From assembly GCF_016482785.1 (NCBI RefSeq), contig NZ_JAEMXM010000019.1:38325-102324 (forward strand): DNA of 64,000 nucleotides. Direction: 5' to 3'. Numbering within the stretch: the stretch's first letter is position 1; every line of letters begins with the position of its first letter. Positions 52,640 through 61,970 of the stretch are shown here, piece after piece. This DNA comes from Paenibacillus alkalitolerans (GTDB lineage: Bacteria > Bacillota > Bacilli > Paenibacillales > YIM-B00363). The position numbers and the translations under genes were made by a program. The notes below the pieces were generated by a model that saw only the letters and a list, made by a program, of their open reading frames with translations, did no database searches and was not told where the DNA came from.

Positions 52640-53602
52640 ATGAGTAAAGTGCTTCATTCGCCTATCACGGCGCAGTCCTCTGCGATCAAAGCGGAGTCGA
52701 AATGGAGCAAGGGGTTCAAGAAGACGTGGCCGCTTCACCTGCTGATTTTACCGGCAACGGTTATCGCCGTTGTGTTTCACTATTTGCCGATCTTCGGGCT
52801 GGTGATGGCCTTTCAGGACTATAAGCCTTGGCTCGGGTTTATGAATTCGGAGTGGGTCGGGTTGAAGCACTTCGAGTCTTTGTTTATGTTTGACGAGTCG
52901 GTACAAGTGATATGGAATACTCTGGTGATTTCAGTGCTTAAGATCGTGTGCGGACTGTTTGTACCGATCGTGATTGCTTTACTGTTGAACGAGATTCGTA
53001 AAGAAGGGTTCAAACGGAGCATCCAGACGCTCGTCTATCTTCCGCATTTCCTGTCGTGGGTCATTCTGGGCGGCATTCTTATTGATTTATTGTCGGTCAA
53101 AGGCGGAATCGTCAATCGGATGTTAGCGGACTGGTTCGGGCAGCAGCCGATCTTCTTCCTTGGAGACGGCGATTGGTTTCGGTTCGTCCTCATTGTCAGC
53201 GATATCTGGAAGGAATTCGGCTTCGCGATGATTATTTATCTTGCGGCGATTGCAGGCGTGAATCCTTCACTATACGAGGCAGCCGAAGTGGATGGCGCAA
53301 CGCGGCTGCAGCAGACGGTCAACGTGACGCTGCCGGCCATGCTGCCGATTATCGCCGTCGTCGCTACATTGCAGCTCGGCAACGTTCTAAATGCAGGCTT
53401 CGATCAGATTTTCAACCTGTACAATCCTCTTGTTTACGATAAAGGCGATGTAATCGATACGTTCGTCTATCGTTCGGCTATGTTGAAAGGGGATTTCAGC
53501 TTTGCTACGGCCGTCGGAATGTTCAAATCGATCATTAGCTTTGCTCTGATTATCATCTCGTACAGAATGGCGTACAAGTTTGCGAACTACCGGATTTTTT
53601 AA
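52640..53602 (+). CDS. Sugar ABC permease (LplB-like), second system
   Basis: The 320-residue permease has an extended N-terminus, six membrane segments, the EAA loop YEAAEVDGATRLQQTVNVTL near residue 212 and C-terminus MAYKFANYRIF. It parallels the permease at 12520. The downstream partner starts 17 bases later. It sits divergent to the YesM kinase and should form the membrane channel for the lipoprotein at 47403. Confidence 0.93.
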   Translation: MSKVLHSPITAQSSAIKAESKWSKGFKKTWPLHLLILPATVIAVVFHYLPIFGLVMAFQDYKPWLGFMNSEWVGLKHFESLFMFDESVQVIWNTLVISVLKIVCGLFVPIVIALLLNEIRKEGFKRSIQTLVYLPHFLSWVILGGILIDLLSVKGGIVNRMLADWFGQQPIFFLGDGDWFRFVLIVSDIWKEFGFAMIIYLAAIAGVNPSLYEAAEVDGATRLQQTVNVTLPAMLPIIAVVATLQLGNVLNAGFDQIFNLYNPLVYDKGDVIDTFVYRSAMLKGDFSFATAVGMFKSIISFALIIISYRMAYKFANYRIF

Positions 53603-53619
53603 AGTAGGAGGGGAGACGT

Positions 53620-54498
53620 TTGTATTATAAAACAACAGGATATAGAGTCTTCAGCATCTTCAATAATCTCTTTCTGATTTTCTTGTCCTTGCTTTGCATC
53701 TTACCGTTAATACATGTACTGGCGGTGTCGTTCAGCGGCAAATCGGCGGCAACGGCTAACATCGTTAACCTCCTGCCGGTGAATTTCACGCTGGAGTCGT
53801 ACGGGAAAACCATCAATAATCCTGCATTTATTAGCGCGCTGTTGTATTCGGTATACCGGACCGTTCTTGGCACCGCGATCGGTATGGCCGTCATCGTATT
53901 TGCGGGCTATGCGTTATCGAAGCGTTATGCCGAATTCAAATCCAGGAACGCATACATGTGGTTTTTTGTATTTATCATGTTATTCTCCGGCGGTCTGGTC
54001 CCCGGTTACATTTTGATTACGAACTTGCATCTCATTAACACCATCTGGGCGCTGGTTCTGCCTTCGGCATTAAGCGTATACAACATGATACTTCTGATGA
54101 ACTTCTTCCGTACGATACCGGAAGAGCTTGAAGAGGCGGCGCTGATTGACGGCGCGGGGCTGTTCCGAATCTTGTTCAGCATCCATTTGCCGGTATCCAT
54201 GCCCGCATTGGCGACGATTACGCTCTTCACATTGGTAGGCCATTGGAACTCCTGGTTCGACGGACTTATCTATATGATGGACACTGCGAAGTACCCGCTT
54301 GCCACCTACTTGCAAACTGTCGTCGTACAGCAGGATTTCAGCAAGATGAGCATTAATCCTGAGGATTTGGAAAACTTGTCGCAAAGAACGGTTAAGGCCG
54401 CTCAAATCTTCATCGGTGCGCTCCCGATTTTGCTTGTATATCCATTCCTGCAAAAATTCTTCGTGAAGGGAATTGTGCTTGGAGCGGTGAAAGAGTAG
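53620..54498 (+). CDS. Sugar ABC permease (YtcP-like), second system
   Basis: The 292-residue permease opens with a membrane segment FLIFLSLLCILPLIHVLAVS, has the EAA loop LEEAALIDGAGLFRILFSIH near 190 and the YtcP-type C-terminus LQKFFVKGIVLGAVKE. TTG start at 53620 after AGGAGGGGAG. It completes the second permease pair. No cognate ATPase is in the window, as in the first system. Confidence 0.93.
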   Translation: MYYKTTGYRVFSIFNNLFLIFLSLLCILPLIHVLAVSFSGKSAATANIVNLLPVNFTLESYGKTINNPAFISALLYSVYRTVLGTAIGMAVIVFAGYALSKRYAEFKSRNAYMWFFVFIMLFSGGLVPGYILITNLHLINTIWALVLPSALSVYNMILLMNFFRTIPEELEEAALIDGAGLFRILFSIHLPVSMPALATITLFTLVGHWNSWFDGLIYMMDTAKYPLATYLQTVVVQQDFSKMSINPEDLENLSQRTVKAAQIFIGALPILLVYPFLQKFFVKGIVLGAVKE

Positions 54499-54556
54499 AA
54501 AGGAGGCAACCGAAGGTTGTCCGCGATAACGAATATTTGCAGAAAGGAGCTGATGC

Positions 54557-56548
54557 ATGATGGAAGTGTTCGAATTACCGTCCGGAGCGTTCCTCTGCAG
54601 CGGGGATACTAGGATGGAGGTAGTCGGCGCCGACGGGCTTCGATTGGAAACCGCGCCGCAAGGCGGAGGGGTACATATGGATGCACGAACAAGTCCCGTC
54701 AGCGTCTGGACGGAGTTCGATTATTTGACGGCGGATGTGTACCATGAGTCGCATGACGTCCTCGTTGTGCTGTTCACATTTGCGGATGAAGCGAACCGTT
54801 CGATAACCGTTCATTACGGTGTATTGCCGCGCGTAACCACCCGGATCTGCCTGCCATTGACCGCTCTTAACGGAGAGAAGCTGTTCCTTGAACGGTTTCC
54901 GGGAGTCATGCAATCCGTCCTGCGGGGAGACGCATACGTGGACAGAAACCGTATCACCCGGTTTACCGTCTCAACGATCGCTTCGGTTACATCGAGAAGG
55001 CTGGTAATATCCGGCCTTTCTTTACGTCAATCCGTGCCGCAGTTTCAATATGAATCGAAGGCATATGTAGATGCGCTTGGTCAGTTGGCATGGAAGGATT
55101 GGATCGGCAAGACAAGCGGTTCCGAGGAACTTATACGTTCTTTGAGAGATGAGTGGCGGCTTTCGCGAGAAGAAGATACGGCTCACCCCGATCGCGGCCG
55201 TTATGGCGGTTGGAAGCGGCTTCGCTTCGAATCGACCGGTTTTTTCCGGACGGAACATGACGGACAGCGGTGGTGGTTCGTCGATCCCGAAGGGTATGCC
55301 CTGTTCAGTACGGGGCTCGATTGCGTTAATCCGCCCGAAGCGATGCGGGTATCCGGGATGGAGCATCTTCTTCCGGAACATCCTGACGAAGACGAAGAGT
55401 TCCGCGACGCATGGGTGCAAAGAGGCTACAGCTTTGGGATTGCCAACCTGATCCGCGCGTTCGGAGACGAATGGCGGGATAAGTGGGCACAATTAACGGA
55501 GCATCGCATGAAGTCGTGGGGGATGAACACGATCGGGAATTGGTCGGGCCACGAATTTATCAGGCAATCGGATCTGCCGTACGTTTATCCGATGGAAGGT
55601 TTCCCGACTACGGAACAGACCATATTCAGAGATTTCCCGGATGTGTTCAGTCCGGATTACGAGAAGAAGGCCGAAGCCTTCGCGGAACAGCTGCTTGCGA
55701 TGAGGGATGACCGTCGACTGATCGGGTACTTTATGCGAAACGAGCCTCATTGGGCATTTGTTGACGGTTTGAACCTGACGGAGCAGATGCTGCGCTCACC
55801 CGTGCGATTCGCGAGCAAGGTGCGCTTTGTGGAATGGCTGATCGAAAAATATAAAACCGTCGATGGCTTGAACGCAGCTTGGGGAACCACCTTTGCACGG
55901 TTTGAGGATTTGTACGATGAAAGGGTATTTACCGTATGGTCCGGCAATTCGGCAAGTCAAGACGATTTCAACGCATTTAACCGGCTCATGATCCGGCGTT
56001 ACGTCGAAGTGCCGGCTGCATTTTGCAAGCAAGCGGACCCAAATCATCTCAACTTGGGAATGCGCTACGCATGGGTTGGCAGCGATGACGTGTTGGAAGG
56101 ATGCGAAGCTTTCGACGTATTCTCCATTAATTGTTACCAAATTAAGCCGGATCGGGAGATGATTAGGCGTATCAGCCAACGGTTAAATCAGCCGCTCATG
56201 ATCGGCGAGTTCCATTTCGGAGCCGCAGATGCAGGGATGTTGGCCTACGGGATTCGAGCTGTTTCAAGCCAGTCCGATCGCGGAATGGCCTACCGATACT
56301 TCGTCGAGCAGGCGGCTTCCATACCGGAGCTCATTGGCGTTCATTATTTTCAGCTGAACGATCAACCGGTATTGGGACGGTTCGACGGAGAGAATTATCA
56401 GATCGGGATCGTAGACGTATGTCAACAGCCATACCGTCCGTTCGTCCAAGCCATGAAGCTTGCGCATGAACGGATATATGATATTCGCGTCGGAAAGATG
56501 GCTCCAACTGCCGATCGTCCGAACGAAATACCGAAAACAGGATTTTGA
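54557..56548 (+). CDS. GH50/agarase-like glycoside hydrolase
   Basis: The 663-residue enzyme has an N-terminal beta-rich domain (about 1-200) and a TIM-barrel part starting WWFVDPEGYALFSTGLDCVN. Catalytic candidates are the acid/base Glu in LIGYFMRNEPHWAF near 395 and the nucleophile Glu in PLMIGEFHFGAADAG near 550; this pattern and YFQLNDQPVLGRFDGENYQI fit clan A enzymes of GH50 type or related agarase-like families. No signal peptide, so it should act on imported oligosaccharide. AAAGGAGC lies eight bases before the ATG. It follows the permeases by 58 bases. Confidence 0.75.
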   Translation: MMEVFELPSGAFLCSGDTRMEVVGADGLRLETAPQGGGVHMDARTSPVSVWTEFDYLTADVYHESHDVLVVLFTFADEANRSITVHYGVLPRVTTRICLPLTALNGEKLFLERFPGVMQSVLRGDAYVDRNRITRFTVSTIASVTSRRLVISGLSLRQSVPQFQYESKAYVDALGQLAWKDWIGKTSGSEELIRSLRDEWRLSREEDTAHPDRGRYGGWKRLRFESTGFFRTEHDGQRWWFVDPEGYALFSTGLDCVNPPEAMRVSGMEHLLPEHPDEDEEFRDAWVQRGYSFGIANLIRAFGDEWRDKWAQLTEHRMKSWGMNTIGNWSGHEFIRQSDLPYVYPMEGFPTTEQTIFRDFPDVFSPDYEKKAEAFAEQLLAMRDDRRLIGYFMRNEPHWAFVDGLNLTEQMLRSPVRFASKVRFVEWLIEKYKTVDGLNAAWGTTFARFEDLYDERVFTVWSGNSASQDDFNAFNRLMIRRYVEVPAAFCKQADPNHLNLGMRYAWVGSDDVLEGCEAFDVFSINCYQIKPDREMIRRISQRLNQPLMIGEFHFGAADAGMLAYGIRAVSSQSDRGMAYRYFVEQAASIPELIGVHYFQLNDQPVLGRFDGENYQIGIVDVCQQPYRPFVQAMKLAHERIYDIRVGKMAPTADRPNEIPKTGF

Positions 56549-56718
56549 CCCCGCTAAAGAACGTGAGGCAAAAGAACGCGGAGAGGAGTATTACACCCCT
56601 GACCGCGTTCGTAAGATGCAATATGCTAAGTGTTTAGCTGCTGCCAGTAGGGACGTACGGTTCGATAAGGGGGAAGCCATGCGAGTGGTTTCCCTGCTTT
56701 ATCTCTGCTCGATATGTT
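56525..56718 (+). pseudogene. Coding-like remnant after the glycosidase
   Basis: In a different frame from the glycosidase end, an open stretch reads AKEREAKERGEEYYTPDRVR, KMQYAKCLAAASRDVRFDKG and so on, composition like a real soluble protein. No start, ribosome site or homology I recognise. It runs into the start of the convergent kinase gene. Probably the broken piece of an unknown gene. Confidence 0.3.
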
Positions 56719-58527
56719 TTAACCGGTCAACAATCCATCCTTACGCGCCTTTTCTACCGCCTCGTCGCGATTGCTGACGCCGAGCTTGCCGTAGATGGTA
56801 GAAATGTAATTGCGCACCGTTCCTTCGGACAAGAACAGCTTTGCCGCCAACGTCTTATAACGCATCCCCGAATCGAGATACTTCAATATCTCCATCTCGC
56901 GCTTGGTTAACCCGTACAGACCCCGATCCGCGGCAGCCAATTCGACGGCCTCGGAAACGCGATTGAACCTCTCGAGCATTTTGTCCGTTATTTCTCGAGT
57001 AATAGCGGTTCCCCCCGAATGAACGAGGCGCACCGTCTCGATTAATTCCTGCAATTGCGCCGACTTCAGGCAATACCCGTCAGCGTCGCTCTTTAAAGCG
57101 GTAAGCGCCTGATCCAGCTCCTCGAAGGTGGACATCATCAACACTTTAATTCCCGGGTAAGCTTGTTTGATTTTCTGCAAAGCGGAAATTCCGTCCATGA
57201 CGGGCATACGCATGTCCATCAAAATCATATCCGGATTCGTTCGTTCGCAGACCGCAATAGCCTCAAGCCCGTTCCCTGCAGTTCCCGCTACATGGATTCC
57301 TTCCTCATTCTCCAACAAAGTCTTTAACCCCTCAAGTACGATCGGCTGGTCGTCTACAATGACGACATGGATGACCTGCTTGGTCTCAAGCGAATGATAC
57401 GGTAGAGAGCAGGTCACGATCGTTCCGTTCCGTGGATCGGACTGAAGCTGTATGCTTCCGTTCAAGGCCTCAAGCCTCTCGCGCATACCCGCTATGCCGA
57501 AACCGGGCTGCAAAGCTTCTTGTCCCGTTCCGTTATCCCGGATCTGCAGCGTAATGCGATCCTTCTCGAAGCGAAGCGTCAATGCGATATCATCCGCCTG
57601 ACCGTGCCGAACCGAGTTGGTCAGCGTCTCTTGCAAGCAGCGCATGAACGTTAACCGGCTGTGCCGCGGTACTTGAACAGGATCCCCCGATTGTTCCAGC
57701 GCAACCTTAACGCCGGTTTGCTGCGCGAATGTCCGGGCGATTTCGTCTAACAGCACCGGCAGCGGCAAGTCCGTTTGTTCCGTTCTCATATCGTGAATAT
57801 GCCTGCGAATATCCTCGAACCCCTCCCTCGTCAGGGACAGGAGCGTTTCCAGCTTGTTCTTTTCCAGGCCGGGTGCCATCGACGCGCGAAGCGACTCCAT
57901 TCCCATGATCAGGGATGTCAGCATATGTCCGATCGTATCATGCAATTCGCGCGAAAGCCGGTTTCGCTCCTCCAGAAGCGTTATTTTCTCAATCTGCTTT
58001 ATATTTTGCTCCAGCATTTTGTTTTGCTCTTCGATGATTTTGCTTTGCTTGTTTGAAGTAATAAGCAAACGAAAGGCATAGCCTAATCCGTAAGAAATGC
58101 AATAATTGAAAATAACTCCGAATACGATGACATCCCAGAACTTGTTCATATGCCAACCGAGCCATGCGGGAAAGGCGAAGGCGGCCAGAGGAGCCAGCCA
58201 TATATACGCATAGCCGGGGCTGTTGTAACCGATCATGAAAGAAATCGGAAGGAGATACAAATGTGTGTCCGGGTGCGATTTGTTCAGAAGGAACAGGATC
58301 ACTCCGGGAAGCAGCAGCTCGCATGCAGCATACAGATGATGATTGATCTGCATAACCAGGTACGGAACGGATAAGACAATAAAAGTAATACCCAGCTTGA
58401 TCCAGAACGGAAAGCTCCACTGCCCCTCCACTTCCCATAAAAGCGCAATGATAGAAATGCACCAGCAAATCCTGAATGCAATCATGAACCAATCGTACCA
58501 TTCCCATCTTTTCACCAGACCGCGCAT
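56719..58527 (-). CDS. Sensor histidine kinase fused to NarL-type response regulator
   Basis: The 602-residue protein joins two usually separate proteins. Residues 1-160 hold about five membrane segments; a coiled linker; HisKA_3 box SRELHDTIGHMLTSL with His 196; an ATPase part with DNGTGQEALQPGFGIAGM; then a receiver domain from about 388 (HVVIVDDQPIVLEGLK; phospho-acceptor Asp near 438 in LMDMRMPVMDG) and a LuxR helix-turn-helix (LTKREMEILKYLDSGMRYKT). ATG 58527 follows GGGGG at seven bases. The fused form would signal in cis; target genes unknown. Confidence 0.9.
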   Translation of the reverse strand: MRGLVKRWEWYDWFMIAFRICWCISIIALLWEVEGQWSFPFWIKLGITFIVLSVPYLVMQINHHLYAACELLLPGVILFLLNKSHPDTHLYLLPISFMIGYNSPGYAYIWLAPLAAFAFPAWLGWHMNKFWDVIVFGVIFNYCISYGLGYAFRLLITSNKQSKIIEEQNKMLEQNIKQIEKITLLEERNRLSRELHDTIGHMLTSLIMGMESLRASMAPGLEKNKLETLLSLTREGFEDIRRHIHDMRTEQTDLPLPVLLDEIARTFAQQTGVKVALEQSGDPVQVPRHSRLTFMRCLQETLTNSVRHGQADDIALTLRFEKDRITLQIRDNGTGQEALQPGFGIAGMRERLEALNGSIQLQSDPRNGTIVTCSLPYHSLETKQVIHVVIVDDQPIVLEGLKTLLENEEGIHVAGTAGNGLEAIAVCERTNPDMILMDMRMPVMDGISALQKIKQAYPGIKVLMMSTFEELDQALTALKSDADGYCLKSAQLQELIETVRLVHSGGTAITREITDKMLERFNRVSEAVELAAADRGLYGLTKREMEILKYLDSGMRYKTLAAKLFLSEGTVRNYISTIYGKLGVSNRDEAVEKARKDGLLTG

Positions 58528-58718
58528 GACCATTCCCCCATGATGCCTTATCCAGTCATTATACTCCTAGTCACATCAGCAGTAAAAACTATTATTACAA
58601 TCTGTCATAGGGAAAATGTGACGTTTTATAACTGGACGGTATGACCGGTTTTTATGTCAAATGTATGGTGATGAATCTTCCAATTTAAACTTATACGACT
58701 GAAAGGATGAGAAAGACA

Positions 58719-59534
58719 ATGAACAAAAACACTGTAATTCGCGGAATGACGGCAGTTGTGCTTATTCTGCCGCTGGCAGCGTGCGCTTCCCAGGATATCG
58801 CGACACTGAGCGCCACTGCCAGTACCGGTGCGGCGACGACCGCTGAATGGTCCTACTCGGGTGATACGGGGCCAGACAAATGGGGAACTCTGGATCCGCA
58901 ATATGCAGCTTGCGCGAATGGAACCGAACAGTCTCCGATCGATATCGAACTTTCACAATTAAAAGTGGACAAAGAGTTAGGGGAATTCGAGACCAATTAT
59001 AAACCGACCGCCTTCACTCTAATGAACAATGGGCATACCATTCAAGCCAATGACGCATCCGGCAGCAATACCATTACCGTTGAAGGCAAAGTATACACGC
59101 TCGTTCAACTGCATTTCCATAAACCTAGCGAAAACCAGATCAACGGTAAAACCTTCGATATGGAGATGCATCTTGTGCACAAGAATAATGAAGGCAAGCT
59201 TGCAGTACTAGGCGTTCTGATCAAGTCCGGCAGTGAAAACAAACAACTGGCGGAAATGTTCTCGAAGCTTCCGAAGGAAGAGACCGAGGAAGATCTCAAG
59301 CTGGATCAAGTCATTGATTTGAACGCGCTGCTGCCTAAAGATAAGAAAGCATTCCACTATAAAGGTTCATTGACTACGCCGCCCTGCACGGAAGGCGTGG
59401 ACTGGACAGTAATGGAGGAACCGATCGAACTATCCGAAAAGCAGATTCAGGCGTTCGGCGCCATTTTCTCCGATAATCATCGCCCTGTCCAGCCGCTCAA
59501 CGGCAGAACGATTGAAACCCAATTAAGGCGCTAA
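58719..59534 (+). CDS. Alpha-type carbonic anhydrase lipoprotein
   Basis: The 271-residue protein is an alpha-carbonic anhydrase: zinc His residues are in LVQLHFHKPSEN and DMEMHLVHKN, with EQSPIDIE and SLTTPPCTEGVDWTVM as family signatures, so it should hydrate CO2. The N-terminus MNKNTVIRGMTAVVLILPLA ending LAACAS is a lipobox (Cys 22), placing it on the outer face of the membrane. The start at 58719 versus 58707 is uncertain. It stands alone with its own terminator. Confidence 0.93.
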   Translation: MNKNTVIRGMTAVVLILPLAACASQDIATLSATASTGAATTAEWSYSGDTGPDKWGTLDPQYAACANGTEQSPIDIELSQLKVDKELGEFETNYKPTAFTLMNNGHTIQANDASGSNTITVEGKVYTLVQLHFHKPSENQINGKTFDMEMHLVHKNNEGKLAVLGVLIKSGSENKQLAEMFSKLPKEETEEDLKLDQVIDLNALLPKDKKAFHYKGSLTTPPCTEGVDWTVMEEPIELSEKQIQAFGAIFSDNHRPVQPLNGRTIETQLRR

Positions 59535-59547
59535 CTCGCAGATTCAG

Positions 59548-59578
59548 CGGCCGGTGGAAGAACACCGGCCGTTGTTTT
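59548..59578 (+). terminator. Terminator of the carbonic anhydrase gene
   Basis: CGGCCGGTG and CACCGGCCG pair perfectly around GAAGAA and run into TTGTTTT. Confidence 0.88.
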
Positions 59579-59612
59579 AATTATTGTAAAGCCTAAAAGT
59601 TTATAAATACGA

Positions 59613-59670
59613 TTGACAGATCAAATATCGCATGAGAAAATGTACACGCGTACATAAGCAAGCGTTTTCA
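59613..59670 (+). promoter_or_regulatory. Promoter, LacI-type operator and cre site before the LacI gene
   Basis: TTGACA (59613), 17-base spacer, GAAAAT (59636) as -10. ATGTAC-ACGC-GTACAT (59640-59655) is a palindrome of LacI-operator type over the start. AGCAAGCGTTTTCA (59657-59670) is the reverse complement of a cre-like TGAAAACGCTTGCT. Together this suggests autorepression plus CcpA. Confidence 0.65.
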
Positions 59671-59688
59671 CTCAGATAGGATGACTTC

Positions 59689-60732
59689 ATGATGGCAACC
59701 CGTAAAGAAGTAGCGCAAAAAGCAGGCGTTTCGGAAGCGACGGTGTCGCGGGTGCTGAACGGCGTCGGCCCGATCAAGGAGTCGACGCGCAGGCGCGTGC
59801 TGGAAGCGGCGAAGGAACTAAATTACCACCTGAACGTGGTGGCGGCGAGCTTTGCCCGCGGACGAAGCGGCAATATCGGCGTCGTGCTGCCTCACGTCCC
59901 CAAAGTGCATCTGTTTTCAACATACTACTTTTCCGAATTGTTGAGCGGCATTGGGGAAGCCGTTGGCACAAGCGGGTACGGCTTGCTGCTTCTGTTCCGC
60001 GATCCGGCGTCGGAGTACGATTATGTGTCGTTGTTTCGATCGCAACGGATCGACGCCTGCATCATCCTTGGCGCCAGCTCGCTGCCGGCGGAAACCGAAA
60101 GTGTGCGGCGGCTTGCGGAGGCGGGTTTGCCTTTTTGCGTCATTGACCAGTATTTTGAACACCCCGGAGTGAGCATCGTTGCGGCGGATCACGAGTCGGG
60201 CAGTTATGAAGCGGTAAAGCATCTGCTGTCCGGAGGGTACGGACGAATCGGATTTATTAACGGTTCGCCCCATTACTCGAACAGCCGGGAGCGCCTCAAC
60301 GGTTACCGGCGCGCCCTGTCCGAGGCGGGGATCGGGTACGACGAGACGATCGTGTATGAAGGCAACTACAGCCGAACGAGCGGTCATCAGCTGACGGAGG
60401 CCGTGATCGCGAATCGCGGCAGGCATGACGCCATGTTCGTGTCGAATGACCGGATGGCCATCGGCTTGATGCAAGGGCTGCGCGAACGCGGCTATACGCT
60501 GCCTGCCGACCTGCCGATCGTAGGCAGCGACGATTCGGATGCCGCGCGAATTTCGGATATTCCGCTTACGACGGTGCACGTACCTTTTTACCGCATGGGG
60601 TGTTCGGCGACTGAACGGCTGTTGGACCGTCTGACGGACCGGAATAATGAGCATATGGCTTTCACTGAGAAGCTTCCTACTCATTTGACTGTCCGTAAGT
60701 CTTGCGGTCTCAAACGCATAGAGCAAGGCTAA
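59689..60732 (+). CDS. LacI-family transcriptional regulator
   Basis: The 347-residue protein has the helix-turn-helix ATRKEVAQKAGVSEATVSRV, hinge AKELNYHLNVVAASFARGRS and a binding-protein-like sensor (GNIGVVLPHVPKVHLFSTYY, GSDDSDAARISDIPLTTVHV). It leads a gene group with Gfo/Idh/MocA oxidoreductases and a ThuA-like protein, which it probably controls in response to a sugar. The operator palindrome lies 34 bases before the start, after which ATAGGATGACTTC is a moderate ribosome site. Confidence 0.93.
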   Translation: MMATRKEVAQKAGVSEATVSRVLNGVGPIKESTRRRVLEAAKELNYHLNVVAASFARGRSGNIGVVLPHVPKVHLFSTYYFSELLSGIGEAVGTSGYGLLLLFRDPASEYDYVSLFRSQRIDACIILGASSLPAETESVRRLAEAGLPFCVIDQYFEHPGVSIVAADHESGSYEAVKHLLSGGYGRIGFINGSPHYSNSRERLNGYRRALSEAGIGYDETIVYEGNYSRTSGHQLTEAVIANRGRHDAMFVSNDRMAIGLMQGLRERGYTLPADLPIVGSDDSDAARISDIPLTTVHVPFYRMGCSATERLLDRLTDRNNEHMAFTEKLPTHLTVRKSCGLKRIEQG

Positions 60733-60769
60733 TGATCAGTACATTTATGAATCCTGGGAGGGAGCATTC

Positions 60770-61930
60770 ATGAAGCAAGTGAATGTCGGAATGGTTGGTT
60801 ACAAATTTATGGGCAAAGCTCACAGCCAGGCGTATCGGGATGTGCCGATGTTTTTCCCGGACGCGCCGAAGCCGGTGATGAAAGCGATTTGCGGACGCGA
60901 CAAGTCCGGCGTGGAACAAGCTGCCGCACAGTTCGGTTGGGAATCCAGCATTACGGATTGGACCGAGCTTGTGAACCGGGATGACATTGATGTCATCGAC
61001 ATCAATGCGCCTTCCAACGTTCATAAAGAAATCGCAATTGCGGCGGCAAAAGCGGGAAAACATATCTTTTGCGAAAAGCCGCTTGCTCTGACCCTCTTGG
61101 ATTCGCGAGAGATGCTTGCGGCCGCCGAACAAGCCGGGGTAAAGCATATGGTCGGTTTCAACTACCGCTTCGCTCCGGCCGTACAGCTGGCGAAAAAGCT
61201 GATCGATGAAGGGCGGCTCGGAACGATTTATCATTTCCGCGCGTGGTTTCTGCAGGACTGGATCGTCGATCCCGATTTTCCGCTCGTTTGGCGTCTGGAC
61301 AAGAATATTGCAGGCTCCGGCTCGCACGGCGATCTCGGCGCGCACTTGATCGATTTGTCTCATTTCTTGTTAGGCGATATGTCCGAAGTGATCGGCATGA
61401 GCGAAACGTTCATCAAAGAACGCCCGATGCCGAGCTCGATGACGGGCCTCAGCGCTAAAGGCAGCAAGGATGCGCCGCGCGGGCCGGTCACGGTAGACGA
61501 TGCAACATTGTTCCTAACCAGATTTGAAGGCGGAGCGCTAGGCAGCTTCGAGGCGACCCGCTTCGCGTCCGGCCACCGCTGCACGAATTCGTTTGAAATT
61601 AACGGCAGCAAGGGGAGCGTGAAATTCGATTTCGAGCGGATGAACGAACTGCAGGTGTATTTTACGGACGATGCAGCCGATGTGCAGGGCTTCCGCCGCG
61701 TGCTTGCGACCGATCCGGCTCACGCTTACATGGACGCTTGGTGGCCTCCCGGACACACGATCGGTTACGGGCAGACGTTCACACACGAAGTCGTCGAGCT
61801 TCTTAGAGCGCTCTCCGAAGACAGGCAGCCGGTTCCGAATTTCCATGACGGCGTGAAATGTCAAGCGGTGTTGGGAGCGGTGGACCGGTCCATTGAAGAG
61901 CGCCGCTGGGTAAGCATCAACGAGATGTAG
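60770..61930 (+). CDS. Gfo/Idh/MocA-family oxidoreductase, first copy
   Basis: The 386-residue protein has an N-terminal Rossmann fold (VNVGMVGYKFMGKAHSQAY) with EKPLALT as the family's nucleotide and catalytic K motif at about residue 105, and the C-terminal alpha/beta domain with HLIDLSHFLLGDMSEVIGMS. It should oxidise or reduce a sugar or inositol at a ring hydroxyl with NAD(P). GGGAGGGAGC sets the start. Followed after 40 bases by a ThuA-like gene. Confidence 0.93.
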   Translation: MKQVNVGMVGYKFMGKAHSQAYRDVPMFFPDAPKPVMKAICGRDKSGVEQAAAQFGWESSITDWTELVNRDDIDVIDINAPSNVHKEIAIAAAKAGKHIFCEKPLALTLLDSREMLAAAEQAGVKHMVGFNYRFAPAVQLAKKLIDEGRLGTIYHFRAWFLQDWIVDPDFPLVWRLDKNIAGSGSHGDLGAHLIDLSHFLLGDMSEVIGMSETFIKERPMPSSMTGLSAKGSKDAPRGPVTVDDATLFLTRFEGGALGSFEATRFASGHRCTNSFEINGSKGSVKFDFERMNELQVYFTDDAADVQGFRRVLATDPAHAYMDAWWPPGHTIGYGQTFTHEVVELLRALSEDRQPVPNFHDGVKCQAVLGAVDRSIEERRWVSINEM

Positions 61931-61970
61931 CACCGGTACTGAAAGAGAAACGAAAGGAGAGGAAGCGTAA

